Assembly (NCBI RefSeq): GCF_004348675.1 | Contig: NZ_SMKN01000022.1 | Coordinates: 1-46,834 of the forward strand | Direction of reading: 5' to 3' | Length of the DNA: 46,834 nucleotides | DNA from: Micromonospora sp. KC606 | GTDB lineage: Bacteria > Actinomycetota > Actinomycetes > Mycobacteriales > Micromonosporaceae | In this document: in pieces, positions 37,271 through 46,834 of the stretch | How the letters are laid out: each line of letters opens with the position of its first letter | Position numbering within the stretch: the first letter of the stretch is position 1 | Notes under the pieces: generated by a model | What the model saw: the letters and a program-made list of their open reading frames with translations, nothing else | Told to the model about the DNA's origin: nothing | Database searches by the model: none | Made by a program: the position numbers and the translations under genes

Positions 37271-39856
37271 TCAGGACAGCATCGCGATCACGGCCCCGGC
37301 CTGGTGGGTGAGCGCCGTGTACGCGGCGCCGGAGATGTGGCTCGGGCGCTTGACCTGCCCGAGGTCCCGGACGAAACGCTCCAGCGCCCGGGCCGCCGCG
37401 GCCTGCCGGCCCTGGTCGAGGTGGTACTCGGCCTCGACGAGGGCCACCTTCAGCCGCAACACCACCGGGCCGAACACCTCGCCCGCGCGGATCTGCGTGT
37501 CGAACTGGTCGCCGAGCGCGGCGACGCTGCCCGGCGCCCAGATCTTCGGCACCGGCACCTGGGACCAGTTGATGTCCGAGCCGAGGTAGAAGCTCGGGTA
37601 CGAGGGCTGGTTGTACGTGGTCTGCTGCCGGGCCACCTCGGCGCGGTACTGCGGATCGTGCATGAGGGTGTACAGCTTGCGGTTGGTCACCTCGGTGCTC
37701 AGGTAGATCCGGATCGCCGAGCTGTCCGCGGTCCGCACGAGCATCTCCTCCCGCCAGTCGCCGAAGATGTCGGCGACGAGGCCGGGGTTCCCCTTCGTGT
37801 GGTTGTTGGTGCGGGTCCCCTCCGCGGTGAGCAGGGTGCCGCGCCGCCAGTCGCCGATGGTCGGCGTGACCTCCTGCGACCCGCCGACGATCTGGGTCGT
37901 CATGTCGGCGGCCCATTTGATGCTCTGGTTGGTGCCGGGCACCCGGTCACCGAGGCTCGCCCCGTCCGCACCGCGTAGCCCGATGCCGCTGATCGACCCG
38001 GAGGGCTGCGAGCACCAGGTCTCCAGACCGGGGTGCTCGGGGACGACGTCACCGATCATGCCGCGACCGGTGTCCACACCGGTGTAGCCACCGTAGATCA
38101 GTTGGCCGGTGGCGCCGTCGCGCAGGGTGTAGCCGTACGGCGCCCACCGCCCGCCCTCGTGCACCTGGTACATCTCCAACCCCGGGCGGTTCGGGTCGAT
38201 GTCGGTCACGTGCATGGCGTCGCCGTGGCCGATCCGGGCCGACGTGCCGGGGGCGCCGCTCCCCGGCGGCATCTGCCCGAACGAGCTGTACAGCAGGGTG
38301 CCGTCATGGTCGATGGTGGCCCCACCGTAGACGATCTCCTGCTTGCCGTCGGCGTCCACGTCGGCCGCGCTCAGCGAGTGCTGGCCCTGGGTCGTGATCG
38401 TGCCGAACTGCGGGTCGGTGCCGTCCCGGCCGTGCGGGCCGTCGTTGAACGGGTTGGTCATGGGCGTCCAACCACTGTCGACATACCAGTTCTGCGTCAA
38501 CCGCCTGCCATCCCAGCCGTAGGCGACGAGCGTCGAGCGCGTGTAGTAGCCGCGGGCGAAGACCGCCGACGGACGCCGGCCGTCGAGGTACGCCACGCCG
38601 GAGAGGAACCGGTCCACCCGGTTGCCCGGCTCGATGCGCCCCATCGCGTAGTCGCCCCACATGAGGCCGTCGTCGTGCCGCCCGGGCTTGTAGTCGATGG
38701 TGTGCAGGTCCCGTCCGGTGGCGCCGTCGAAGACGGTGAGGTACTCGGGCCCGTGCAGGATGAAGCCCTCGAACGCCCGCAGGTTGTTGCGGCTGCTGCG
38801 GCTGGGGGCGTACACGTCCATGAAGTGGTCCGCGAGGGCCTGCGCGTGCTCCTGCGACAGCGGGTACTGGTAGCGCGGCTCGATGCCGAAGGCCTGCTCC
38901 AGGGTGGCGGGCCAACGCCCGGCCACCACCTCGGGGTGTTGGTGCCACTGCCGGAACATCCGCACGACGTGGGCGTAGTAGTCGGTCCGGCTGAGGCGGT
39001 AGTCGTCGGTGTGCGAGACGCCCGCCCGGACGTCCTTCTTCGGCAGCGTGATGTACCGCTCGGAGACGACGTTGCCCTTCTTGCCGTACCTGGTGATCTT
39101 CGTGCCCGGCGCGGTCTTGAACATCATCTCGGACCGGCCGTCGCCGTCGAAGTCGTAGACCAGGAACTGGGTGTAGTGCGCGCCGGCGCGGATGTTGACC
39201 CCGAGGTCGACGCGGTACAGCAGCGTGCCGTCCAGCTCGTACGCGTCGATGAGGACGTTGCCGGTGTAGCCGACCTGCGAGACGTCCTTGGCGTTCGACG
39301 GATCCCACTTGACGATGTACTCGTACTGGCCGTCGCCGTCCACGTCGCCGACGCTCAGGTCGCCCGCCGAGTACGTGTAGCTCTCCCCGGCCGGGGTGAC
39401 GCCGTCGGCCGGTTTGCGCAGCGGCAGGTCGCGGAAGGCGTCGGACCAGGCGGTCACGGTCGCGCTCCGGTCGACCTCGTGCCCCCCGACGACCGCCGCC
39501 ACCCGGTACGTGGCCGTGGACGTGCCGGCCCCGTCCAGGTAGTTGGTGCTGTCGGTGACCGTCGCGATCCGCCTGCCGTCGCGGTACACGTGGAAGTTCG
39601 CCCCGGTCATGCCGCTGGCGGTGGAACCGGTTACCTCGTGCCCGAGCAGGCGCCAGCTGAGGAAGACGCCGTTGCTGGTGGTCGCGGCCACCAGTCCGCG
39701 GTCGAGGTGCTCCAGTTGGACGCGGGCCGAACCGGTCCGACCGGGGTCGGCCGACGCCGGGATGGATGACACGGGCACGGCGATGGCGCAGACAGCCGCC
39801 ATCAGTGCACCTGATGTCGCGGCCAGTCCGCGACGGGATCTGCTGCGAGGACGCAT
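37271..39856 (-). CDS. Secreted rhamnogalacturonan lyase, PL11, with C-terminal helical domain
   Basis: An 861-residue exported PL11 enzyme acting on rhamnogalacturonan I of pectin. A signal peptide (MRPRSRSRRGLAATSGALMA, cleaved near ASADP) is followed directly by the lyase: QLEHLDRGLVA, LSWRLLGHEV, DVDGDGQYEYIVKWDPSN, NIRAGAHYTQFLVYDFDGDG, DVDADGKQEIVYGG and GDWREEMLVRT. Compared with the first PL11 gene it lacks the carbohydrate-binding module, has an insert near residues 330-390 (RMFRQWHQHPEVVAGRWP) and adds about 80 C-terminal residues (RLKVALVEAEYHLDQGRQ) resembling the FIMAH-type helical domain of secreted actinobacterial enzymes. ATG 39856 has AGGAGA 5 bases upstream. It shares orientation with the sugar ABC operon but is separated from it by two hairpins. 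Confidence 0.92.
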   Translation of the reverse strand: MRPRSRSRRGLAATSGALMAAVCAIAVPVSSIPASADPGRTGSARVQLEHLDRGLVAATTSNGVFLSWRLLGHEVTGSTASGMTGANFHVYRDGRRIATVTDSTNYLDGAGTSTATYRVAAVVGGHEVDRSATVTAWSDAFRDLPLRKPADGVTPAGESYTYSAGDLSVGDVDGDGQYEYIVKWDPSNAKDVSQVGYTGNVLIDAYELDGTLLYRVDLGVNIRAGAHYTQFLVYDFDGDGRSEMMFKTAPGTKITRYGKKGNVVSERYITLPKKDVRAGVSHTDDYRLSRTDYYAHVVRMFRQWHQHPEVVAGRWPATLEQAFGIEPRYQYPLSQEHAQALADHFMDVYAPSRSSRNNLRAFEGFILHGPEYLTVFDGATGRDLHTIDYKPGRHDDGLMWGDYAMGRIEPGNRVDRFLSGVAYLDGRRPSAVFARGYYTRSTLVAYGWDGRRLTQNWYVDSGWTPMTNPFNDGPHGRDGTDPQFGTITTQGQHSLSAADVDADGKQEIVYGGATIDHDGTLLYSSFGQMPPGSGAPGTSARIGHGDAMHVTDIDPNRPGLEMYQVHEGGRWAPYGYTLRDGATGQLIYGGYTGVDTGRGMIGDVVPEHPGLETWCSQPSGSISGIGLRGADGASLGDRVPGTNQSIKWAADMTTQIVGGSQEVTPTIGDWRRGTLLTAEGTRTNNHTKGNPGLVADIFGDWREEMLVRTADSSAIRIYLSTEVTNRKLYTLMHDPQYRAEVARQQTTYNQPSYPSFYLGSDINWSQVPVPKIWAPGSVAALGDQFDTQIRAGEVFGPVVLRLKVALVEAEYHLDQGRQAAAARALERFVRDLGQVKRPSHISGAAYTALTHQAGAVIAMLS

Positions 39857-39968
39857 TCGGTCTCCTGAATCGATGCCGGCCTCAGCGGGGAGGCGGGCAT
39901 GGCCGATGGCGGCCCAGCGGGTGCCATGCCGGTGCAGTCGTCCGCCGGGCCGGAGGTCAGCTCTGCCG

Positions 39969-39980
39969 TGAAACGTTTTA
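39969..39980. promoter_or_regulatory. Candidate LacI-family operator upstream of the second PL11 lyase
   Basis: TGAAACGTTTTA differs at one position from the palindrome TGAAACGTTTCA, a typical LacI-family operator with central CG. It lies 113 bases upstream of the lyase ATG, beside an AT-rich stretch (ATGTAAATATATTAGCC) that probably holds the promoter. Confidence 0.5.
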
Positions 39981-40053
39981 AGGATCAAGGATGTAAATAT
40001 ATTAGCCAATCCACGGGCCGGGGCCTAGGACGACGAGGGAAGACGCTGCGCAA

Positions 40054-40112
40054 CCGGCAGAAGGGCCGGCGCACCCCCGGAGACAGACGGGGTGCGCCGG
40101 CCCTTCTGCCGG
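40054..40112 (-). terminator. Second, distal hairpin after the sugar ABC operon (24-bp perfect stem)
   Basis: The 24-base arms at 40054-40077 and 40089-40112 are perfectly complementary with an 11-base loop. The hairpin lies 71 bases past the permease stop and 198 bases upstream of the PL11 start. Confidence 0.8.
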
Positions 40113-40131
40113 TGGTATCGGTCGGCCGTAC

Positions 40132-40176
40132 ACGCCAAGGGGGGCAGGACCCGGCCGGTCCTGCCCCCCTTGGCGT
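40132..40176 (-). terminator. First, proximal hairpin after the sugar ABC operon (20-bp perfect stem)
   Basis: ACGCCAAGGGGGGCAGGACC (40132-40151) and its exact complement (40157-40176) flank a 5-base loop, 6 bases past the stop codon of the permease gene. Confidence 0.85.
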
Positions 40177-40182
40177 ACGGCG

Positions 40183-41429
40183 TCAGCGGGCGGTGCCTGC
40201 CCGGCGCTTGTTCCAGACGTCGAACGCGACGGCGATGAGCAGCACGAGTCCCTTCACCACCGACTGCAACGACTGGTCCACGCCCATGAGCTGCATCCCG
40301 TTGCTCATCACCGCCATGATCAGGCCACCGACCATGGCACCGACGACCGTGCCGACCCCGCCGGTCACCGCCGCGCCGCCGATGAACGCCGCCGCGATCG
40401 CGTCGAGTTCGAACATGTTCCCGGCGGCCGGCTGCGCGCCGTTGGAACGGGAGGAGTAGATGACCCCGGCGATGGCCGCCAGGAAGCCCATGTTGACGAA
40501 CATCCAGAAATTGACCGTCTTGACCTTCACCCCCGACAGCGTCGCCGCCGACAGGTTGCCGCCGATCGCGTAGACCTGGCGGCCGAAGACGGTGCGCCGG
40601 GTGAGCAGCCCGTACACGAGGACGAGGGCCGCGAGGATGATCAGCACGATCGGCAGTCCCCGGGCGTGGGCCAACTGCCAGGCGAAGTACATGATGACGG
40701 CGCCGACCGCGACCACCCGGGCGACGAACAGCGGGAACGACTCGACAGGCTGCTGGTACCGGATGCGGGCGAGGCGGGTGCGGAAGCCGCTGACCGCGTA
40801 CCCGGCCACCGCGAGGGCCCCGATGAGCAGGGTGAAGGCGTCGTAGCCCTGCCCGCCGATGAGTCCGTTGAGGAAACCGGCCGCGACCTGCTGGTACTCC
40901 GCCGGGAACGGCGACAGCGAGATGTTGTCGAGCACCCGCAGGGTGAGCCCGCGGAACAGCAGCATGCCGGCCAGGGTCACGATGAACGCCGGAATCCCGA
41001 CGTAGGCCACCCAGAAACCGTGCCAGGCGCCGACCGCGACACCGACGGCCAGCGCGGCCAGGATGCCGACCCACCACGGTTGCCCCTGCCGGATGACGAG
41101 CACGGCGGAGACCGAACCGGTGAGCGCGACCACCGACCCCACCGACAGGTCGATGTGACCACCGATGATCACGATGACCATGCCGATCGCGAGCACCAGG
41201 ATGTATGAGTACTGCAGGATGATGTTCGTGATGTTGCCGGGGCTCAACGAGACACCGTCGGTCAGGATCGCGAAGAGCGCGACGATGACGACAAGCGCGA
41301 CGTAGATGCCGCTCTGCCGCAGGTTGCTCATCAGCAGCGTCCGCACGTCGCTGGTCCCGGTGTGCAGGGCCATGGCGGGGGCGCTGTCGGCGGAGGCGGT
41401 GGGCCGCGTCGAGGGGTTCTTGGTGCTGG

Positions 41430-41433
<4 letters not shown>
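40183..41433 (-). CDS. mmsB: Sugar ABC transporter permease (GguB/XylH type)
   Basis: A 416-residue membrane permease of the RbsC/XylH/GguB group that imports monosaccharides with the ATPase and binding protein encoded just upstream. Hydrophobic segments fill the protein from residue 45 on. The family motif [20 protein letters not shown], the permease loop [36 protein letters not shown] and the end [20 protein letters not shown] are clear. A long middle section, with extra segments, is typical of the longer XylH/GguB type. ATG 41433 overlaps the ATPase stop as ATGA. Two perfect hairpins follow its stop. Confidence 0.92.
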
Positions 41434-42968
<1,535 letters not shown>

Positions 42969-43056
42969 GGTCATCGTCCTGATCGTCGATCTGGGTCGTG
43001 CTGCGACATGGGGTGCGGGCCCGGCGGCCGTGGTCACCGGGCCCGCACGGGAGGGG

Positions 43057-44199
43057 TCAGCCCTTGGCCTGGCCCGCGGCGACCTCTTCGGCCGACCAGT
43101 AGCCGGAGTCGATCAGGACCGGCTTGATGTCGTCCTTGTAGACCGTCTGGACCGGCAGGAGGAACGACGGGACGACCTTGACCCCGTTGTCGTACGTCTT
43201 GACGTCGTTGGCCTGCGGCTCCTTGCCCTGGAGGTACGCCTCGGCCGCGACCGCGGCCTGCTCGGCCAGCAGGCGGGTGTCCTTGAAGATCGTGGAACCC
43301 TGCACGCCGTCGTTGATCAGCTTGACCGACGCGATCTCCGCGTCCTGGCCGGTGACCACCGGCATCTTCTTGCCGGCGCCGCCGTACCCGGCGTTCTGCA
43401 GGGCGGTGATGATCCCGCGCGACAGACCGTCGTACGGAGACAGGACCCCGTCGACCTTCGCGCCGTCGTTGTAGCTGGAGGTGAGCAGGTCCTCCATGCG
43501 CTTCTGCGCGGTCTCCTGCTGCCAGCGCAGGGTCGCCACCTGCTCGATCTTCGTCTGGCCCGACTTGACCACCAGCGACTTGTTGTCGATGTACGGCTTG
43601 AGCGTGTCCATCGCGCCGTTGAAGAAGAAGTGGGCGTTGTTGTCGTCCAGCGAGCCGGCGAAGAGCTCGACGTTGAACGGCCCGGTCGCGGTGCCCTTCG
43701 ACCCGTCCTTGTTCTGCAGGCCGAGGCCGACCAGCAGGGCGGTCGCCTGGGCGGTGCCGACCTTGTAGTTGTCGAAGCTGACGTAGAAGTCGACGTTCTT
43801 GCTGTCCCGGATCAGCCGGTCGTACGCGATGACCGGGATCTTCGCGTCGGCCGCCGTCTGCAGCTGGCTGGACAGCGCCGTGCCGTCGATCGCCGCGATC
43901 ACCAGCACGTCCGCGCCCCGGGTGATCATCTGATCGACCTGCTGGGACTGGGTGGGGATGTCGTCGCCCGCGTACTGCAGGTCGACCTTGTACCCCTTCG
44001 ACTCGAGCTTCTGCTTCACGGCGTTGCCGTCCGCGATCCACCGCTCCGAAGTCTGCGTCGGCATCGAGACGCCGATCGTCAGCTCGCTGGGCTTCTTGTC
44101 ACTGGTGTCGCCGCCACTTCCGGCGCCCTCACCACCGCAGGCCGCCAGGGTCAGCGCCAGCGCGGCGCTACCGACAGCGACCAGGAATTTCCTGCTCAC
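43057..44199 (-). CDS. chvE: Sugar ABC transporter substrate-binding lipoprotein (ChvE type)
   Basis: A 380-residue periplasmic-binding-type lipoprotein: signal [16 protein letters not shown] and lipobox LAAC at about residue 21. The body matches the ChvE multiple-monosaccharide group: [74 protein letters not shown] and [18 protein letters not shown]. ChvE-type proteins bind several aldoses such as arabinose, galactose and glucose, which fits uptake of sugars from pectin side chains next to a PL11 lyase (inference). The start is GTG 44199 with GAGAGGAG 8 bases upstream. A candidate LacI operator lies 65 bases upstream. Confidence 0.93.
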   Translation of the reverse strand: MSRKFLVAVGSAALALTLAACGGEGAGSGGDTSDKKPSELTIGVSMPTQTSERWIADGNAVKQKLESKGYKVDLQYAGDDIPTQSQQVDQMITRGADVLVIAAIDGTALSSQLQTAADAKIPVIAYDRLIRDSKNVDFYVSFDNYKVGTAQATALLVGLGLQNKDGSKGTATGPFNVELFAGSLDDNNAHFFFNGAMDTLKPYIDNKSLVVKSGQTKIEQVATLRWQQETAQKRMEDLLTSSYNDGAKVDGVLSPYDGLSRGIITALQNAGYGGAGKKMPVVTGQDAEIASVKLINDGVQGSTIFKDTRLLAEQAAVAAEAYLQGKEPQANDVKTYDNGVKVVPSFLLPVQTVYKDDIKPVLIDSGYWSAEEVAAGQAKG

Positions 44200-44263
44200 A
44201 GGCTTGCTCCTCTCAGAACTCCCACCGACGGCCGGGCCGCACCGGTAACACTTCCGGGGTGAG

Positions 44264-44277
44264 TGTTAGCGCTCACA
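44264..44277. promoter_or_regulatory. Candidate LacI operator for the sugar ABC operon
   Basis: TGTTAGCGCTCACA has the central AGCGCT and outer TGT/ACA of many LacI-family operators, with one mismatched pair. It lies 64 bases upstream of the binding-protein GTG. The neighbouring LacI gene is the likely cognate regulator. Confidence 0.6.
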
Positions 44278-44378
44278 AACGGCTCGTCAACGGCTGCGTC
44301 GAAATCTCTACGTCACGGTCTCGTAACAGGGCCGGGGGCAATGGAAAGCCGTCATTGGCGGGCGCGAACCCACGTCGA

Positions 44379-45386
44379 TCAGCCGGGCGGTGCGGCGACA
44401 CTGTTCCGGGCGACCAGGATGGGGGCGATGGTCTGGCGCAGCTCGCCGCCGGCGGCGCCCTCGATCTGGGTCAGCAGCAGGTCGAGGCTCGCCCGGGCCA
44501 CCGCCGCGAAGCCCGGCCGCACCGTGGTCAACGGCGGGATGAAGTAGGCGGCCTCCGGCACGTCGTCGAAGCCCACCACGCTGATCTCGGCCGGCACCCG
44601 TCGGCCGTACTCGTGCATGGCACGCAGCACACCGAGCGCGAGGTGGTCGTTGGCGGTGAACACGGCGGTGACCTCCGGCATCCGCGCCAGCATCTGCCCG
44701 CACCGGTACCCCGAGGCCGCGGACCAGTCCGCCGGCACCGGTGCCGGCACCTCCGCCCCCGCCGCCAGCAGCGCCTCCCGCCAGCCCTGGATTCGGCCGG
44801 CGCTGTCGAACCAGTCCGCCGGCCCGGACACATGCCAGACCGTGCGGTGCCCCGCGTCGAGCAGGTGCCGGGTGGCCTCCCGCGCCCCGGCCGCCTGGTC
44901 GACCGTCACCAGCGGGACCGACCCCCGCGGGTCGCCGTCGACGGTGACCAGCGGCACCTCCTTCGGGAGACGCTCCAGCGCCGCGCCGGCCGACTCGACC
45001 GGCGCGATCACCACGATGCCGGCGACCCCGTGCATCAGGTGCCGCTCCACCACCGCCGAGATCGAACGATGGTCCAGGTCGCGAACGCTGCCCACGCTGA
45101 CGGCGAACCCGGCTTCGGCCGCGACCTGTTCCAGGGCCGCCAGCAGGGAGGCCGGCCCGTATAGGGTGGTGTTCTGCGCGACCACGCCGATCACCTGCGA
45201 GCGGCCGGTGACCAGGGCGCGGGCCGCCCGGTTGGGCCGGTAGCCGAGTTCGACGATGGCGGCCTCGACCCGCAGCCGGGTCTGCTCGCGGACGTAGGGG
45301 TGCTTGTTGAGCACCCGCGACACCGTTTGATGGGAGACGCCGGCGAGACGGGCCACATCGGTCATCGCCGGACCGCGTATCGCCAT
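44379..45386 (-). CDS. LacI-family transcriptional regulator
   Basis: A 335-residue repressor. The N-terminal HTH (about 7-55) reads MTDVARLAGVSHQTVSRVLN followed by the hinge-side YRPNRAARALVTGRS; the rest is a periplasmic-binding-like sensor domain (QVIGVVAQNTTLYGPASLL, HRTVWHVSGPADWFDS, VTAVFTANDHLALGVLRAM, ISVVGFDDVPEA). It lies immediately upstream of, and in the same direction as, the ChvE-type transporter operon and probably represses it until a sugar ligand binds. ATG 45386 is preceded by AGGTGGG with about 7 bases spacing. The 179 bases between it and the transporter gene hold the candidate operator. Confidence 0.93.
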   Translation of the reverse strand: MAIRGPAMTDVARLAGVSHQTVSRVLNKHPYVREQTRLRVEAAIVELGYRPNRAARALVTGRSQVIGVVAQNTTLYGPASLLAALEQVAAEAGFAVSVGSVRDLDHRSISAVVERHLMHGVAGIVVIAPVESAGAALERLPKEVPLVTVDGDPRGSVPLVTVDQAAGAREATRHLLDAGHRTVWHVSGPADWFDSAGRIQGWREALLAAGAEVPAPVPADWSAASGYRCGQMLARMPEVTAVFTANDHLALGVLRAMHEYGRRVPAEISVVGFDDVPEAAYFIPPLTTVRPGFAAVARASLDLLLTQIEGAAGGELRQTIAPILVARNSVAAPPG

Positions 45387-45716
45387 CTCGCACCCACCTG
45401 CCCCGTTGGTCGCCCCGGTCCGTGGCGGACCGGGGCATCCTGATGCCCGGCCGTCTCTCCCGGCACCCGTGGCGGTGCACGTCTCAGCGGGGCAGAGAGC
45501 GCTGGCATGGACACTCTACGCCAACCTGCGACAGGCAGCGTGACAGCCCGGTCCGCCGGCCTGCCGGACGGCGCAGGGGCAGGCGGCAGGTCAGTGGACG
45601 CCGGACGGCGAGCGAGGCGGCATGCGCTCCGCCGGCCATCGGTGACGCCACCTCCCCTGCGCGTCGACCCACTATCGATTATATTTACGAAAATCACTCT
45701 CTCGGAGGTGGTCGTC
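45387..45716. other. Divergent promoter region of lacI and the GSDH-like gene
   Basis: No gene is recognisable in these 330 bases. An AT-rich patch (CGATTATATTTACGAAAATC, 45675-45694) just before the GSDH-like gene is a likely promoter. AGAGAGCGCTGGCA near 45494-45507 shares the AGCGCT core of the transporter operator but its flanks match poorly. Confidence 0.4.
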
Positions 45717-46834
45717 GTGCGCATGCGATCGATGGTGGTGACAGCGGTCGTCACCGGTTTGACGATCGCCGGTGTCGGAGCCGGCGCGCTCGCCGGAACC
45801 GCGCCGGCTGAATTCCCGACAGCAGCCAACGATGCACTCGCGGTCGGTGACTTCGATTTCACCCGACCGGAGGTCGTCGCCACCGGCCTGACCGTGCCCT
45901 GGGGAATGGACTTCCTGCCCGACGGCAGCGCCCTGGTGGCGCTACGGAACTCCGGTCAGGTCCTCCGGGTGCGGCCGGGACAGCCCCCGGAGCCGGTGGC
46001 CCAGATCTCCGGCGTCGCCGCCGGTGGGGAGGGCGGCCTGCTCGGCCTGGCAGTCTCCCCCACGTACGCCCAGGACGGCTACGTCTACGTCTACCTGACC
46101 ACCACCTCGGACAACCGAATCGTCCGCTTCCGGCCCACGGCGCCGCAGACCCAGCAGCCGGTCCTCACCGGACTGGCCCGGGCCAGCATTCACAACGGCG
46201 GCCGGATCGCGTTCGGTCCGGACGGGATGCTGTACGCGGGAGTCGGCGACGCCGGGCAGACGGCCACCGCGCAGAACCCGCAGAGCCGCAACGGCAAGAT
46301 CCTGCGGATGCGGCCGGATGGTTCGGCTCCGCCGGACAACCCCTTCCCCGGCTCCCTGGTCTACAGTCTCGGCCACCGCAACGTGCAGGGCCTGGCCTGG
46401 GACGCCCAGGGTCGGCTGCTCGCCACCGAGTTCGGGCAGAACACCTGGGACGAGGTGAACCTGATCGTCGCCGGCGGCAACTACGGCTGGCCGACGGTCG
46501 AAGGCCGGGGCAACGACCCCCGGTTCCGTGACCCGCTGCTGGTCTGGTCGCCCGCCCAGGCCTCCCCCAGCGGCGCGGCGGTGGCCGGGAACCGGCTCTT
46601 CGTGGCCGCCCTGCGCGGCGCCCGGTTGTGGAACGTGCCGCTCAATGGCGCCGGCGTCGGCACCCCGGTCGCCGAGCTCGTCGGCACGTACGGACGCCTG
46701 CGGACCGTCGAGTACGGACCGGACGGCTGGCTCTGGGTCACCACCAGCAACCGTGACGGGCGCGGATCACCGGCCGCCACCGACGACCGGATCCTGCGCT
46801 TCCCACCGCGCGACACCACCCCGCCCACCACGAC
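45717..46834 (+). CDS. Secreted GSDH-family (PQQ-type) beta-propeller protein, partial at 3' end
   Basis: The frame is open to the last base, so the 3' end lies outside. The visible 372 residues start with a signal peptide (MRMRSMVVTAVVTGLTIAGV) and continue as a GSDH/sorbosone-dehydrogenase-like propeller: LTVPWGMDFLPDGSALVALR, GGEGGLLGLAVSPTYAQDG, SLGHRNVQGLAWDAQGRLLA, TEFGQNTWDEVN and GGNYGWPTVEG. It ends in a Thr/Pro stretch (DTTPPTT) that looks like the linker to a further domain, often a carbohydrate-binding module. GTG 45717 is chosen for GGAGG 8 bases upstream; ATG 45723 is possible. It is a paralogue of the lipoprotein at 21500-22684 but is secreted rather than lipid-anchored. Confidence 0.88.
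   Translation, partial: MRMRSMVVTAVVTGLTIAGVGAGALAGTAPAEFPTAANDALAVGDFDFTRPEVVATGLTVPWGMDFLPDGSALVALRNSGQVLRVRPGQPPEPVAQISGVAAGGEGGLLGLAVSPTYAQDGYVYVYLTTTSDNRIVRFRPTAPQTQQPVLTGLARASIHNGGRIAFGPDGMLYAGVGDAGQTATAQNPQSRNGKILRMRPDGSAPPDNPFPGSLVYSLGHRNVQGLAWDAQGRLLATEFGQNTWDEVNLIVAGGNYGWPTVEGRGNDPRFRDPLLVWSPAQASPSGAAVAGNRLFVAALRGARLWNVPLNGAGVGTPVAELVGTYGRLRTVEYGPDGWLWVTTSNRDGRGSPAATDDRILRFPPRDTTPPTT

Noticed and set aside
38033..39769. 578-codon plus-strand frame opposite the second PL11 gene
   Set aside because: It is a Val/Arg/Gly-rich shadow frame without motifs; the minus strand has a complete recognisable enzyme.
39857..40009. Upstream extension of the second PL11 lyase to 40009
   Set aside because: The added residues precede a normal signal peptide, and ATG 39856 has AGGAGA at the right distance.

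Overview
The window is high-G+C actinobacterial DNA: GTG and TTG starts are common, genes often overlap by 4 bases (ATGA/GTGA), and codons are strongly G/C-ending. The mix of large NRPS genes, secreted PL11 rhamnogalacturonan lyases and IdeR/DmdR1-type iron boxes suggests a soil actinomycete, perhaps of the Micromonosporaceae. The genus is an inference and no rRNA or tRNA gene is visible.

Region 1 (1-20607) is an iron-regulated siderophore locus. It opens inside an NRPS gene (partial C-A-T-C-A-T-E), translationally coupled to a second NRPS (C-A-T-C-A-T) that ends in a carrier domain without a thioesterase. A perfect 17-bp hairpin separates these from a convergent MbtI-type salicylate synthase. 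Divergent from that gene is a four-gene coupled operon: an ATP-grasp ligase, two IucA/IucC-type NIS synthetases and a PLP-dependent decarboxylase. This is the enzyme set of the vibrioferrin (PvsA/B/D/E) pathway, without its exporter. Two 19-bp iron boxes sit in the shared divergent region. The layout suggests one locus combining a salicylate-type NRPS with a carboxylate-type NIS cassette.

Region 2 (20608-25943) holds a VOC-family protein, a lipoprotein GSDH/PQQ-type beta-propeller, a patch of decayed genes (an IS701-like transposase fragment joined to a truncated hydrolase, and a possible kinase remnant) and a membrane-anchored penicillin-acylase-family Ntn hydrolase.

Region 3 (25944-34594) holds a secreted CBM-PL11 rhamnogalacturonan lyase, a small secreted I36-like protein, a zwf-like gene, and a four-gene unit of two membrane proteins plus a NarL-type two-component system.

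Region 4 (34595-37269) has a Tat-lipoprotein beta-propeller gene divergent from an ECF sigma factor and a membrane-anchored putative anti-sigma partner. The 74-bp gap contains two mirror-image ECF-type promoters (GGAACC-N17-GTC), each ending within about 10 bases of its start codon.

Region 5 (37270-46834) looks like pectin-sugar utilisation: a second PL11 lyase, a ChvE/GguAB-type sugar ABC transporter followed by two perfect hairpins, a LacI regulator with a candidate operator, and a second GSDH-family protein that runs off the end of the window.
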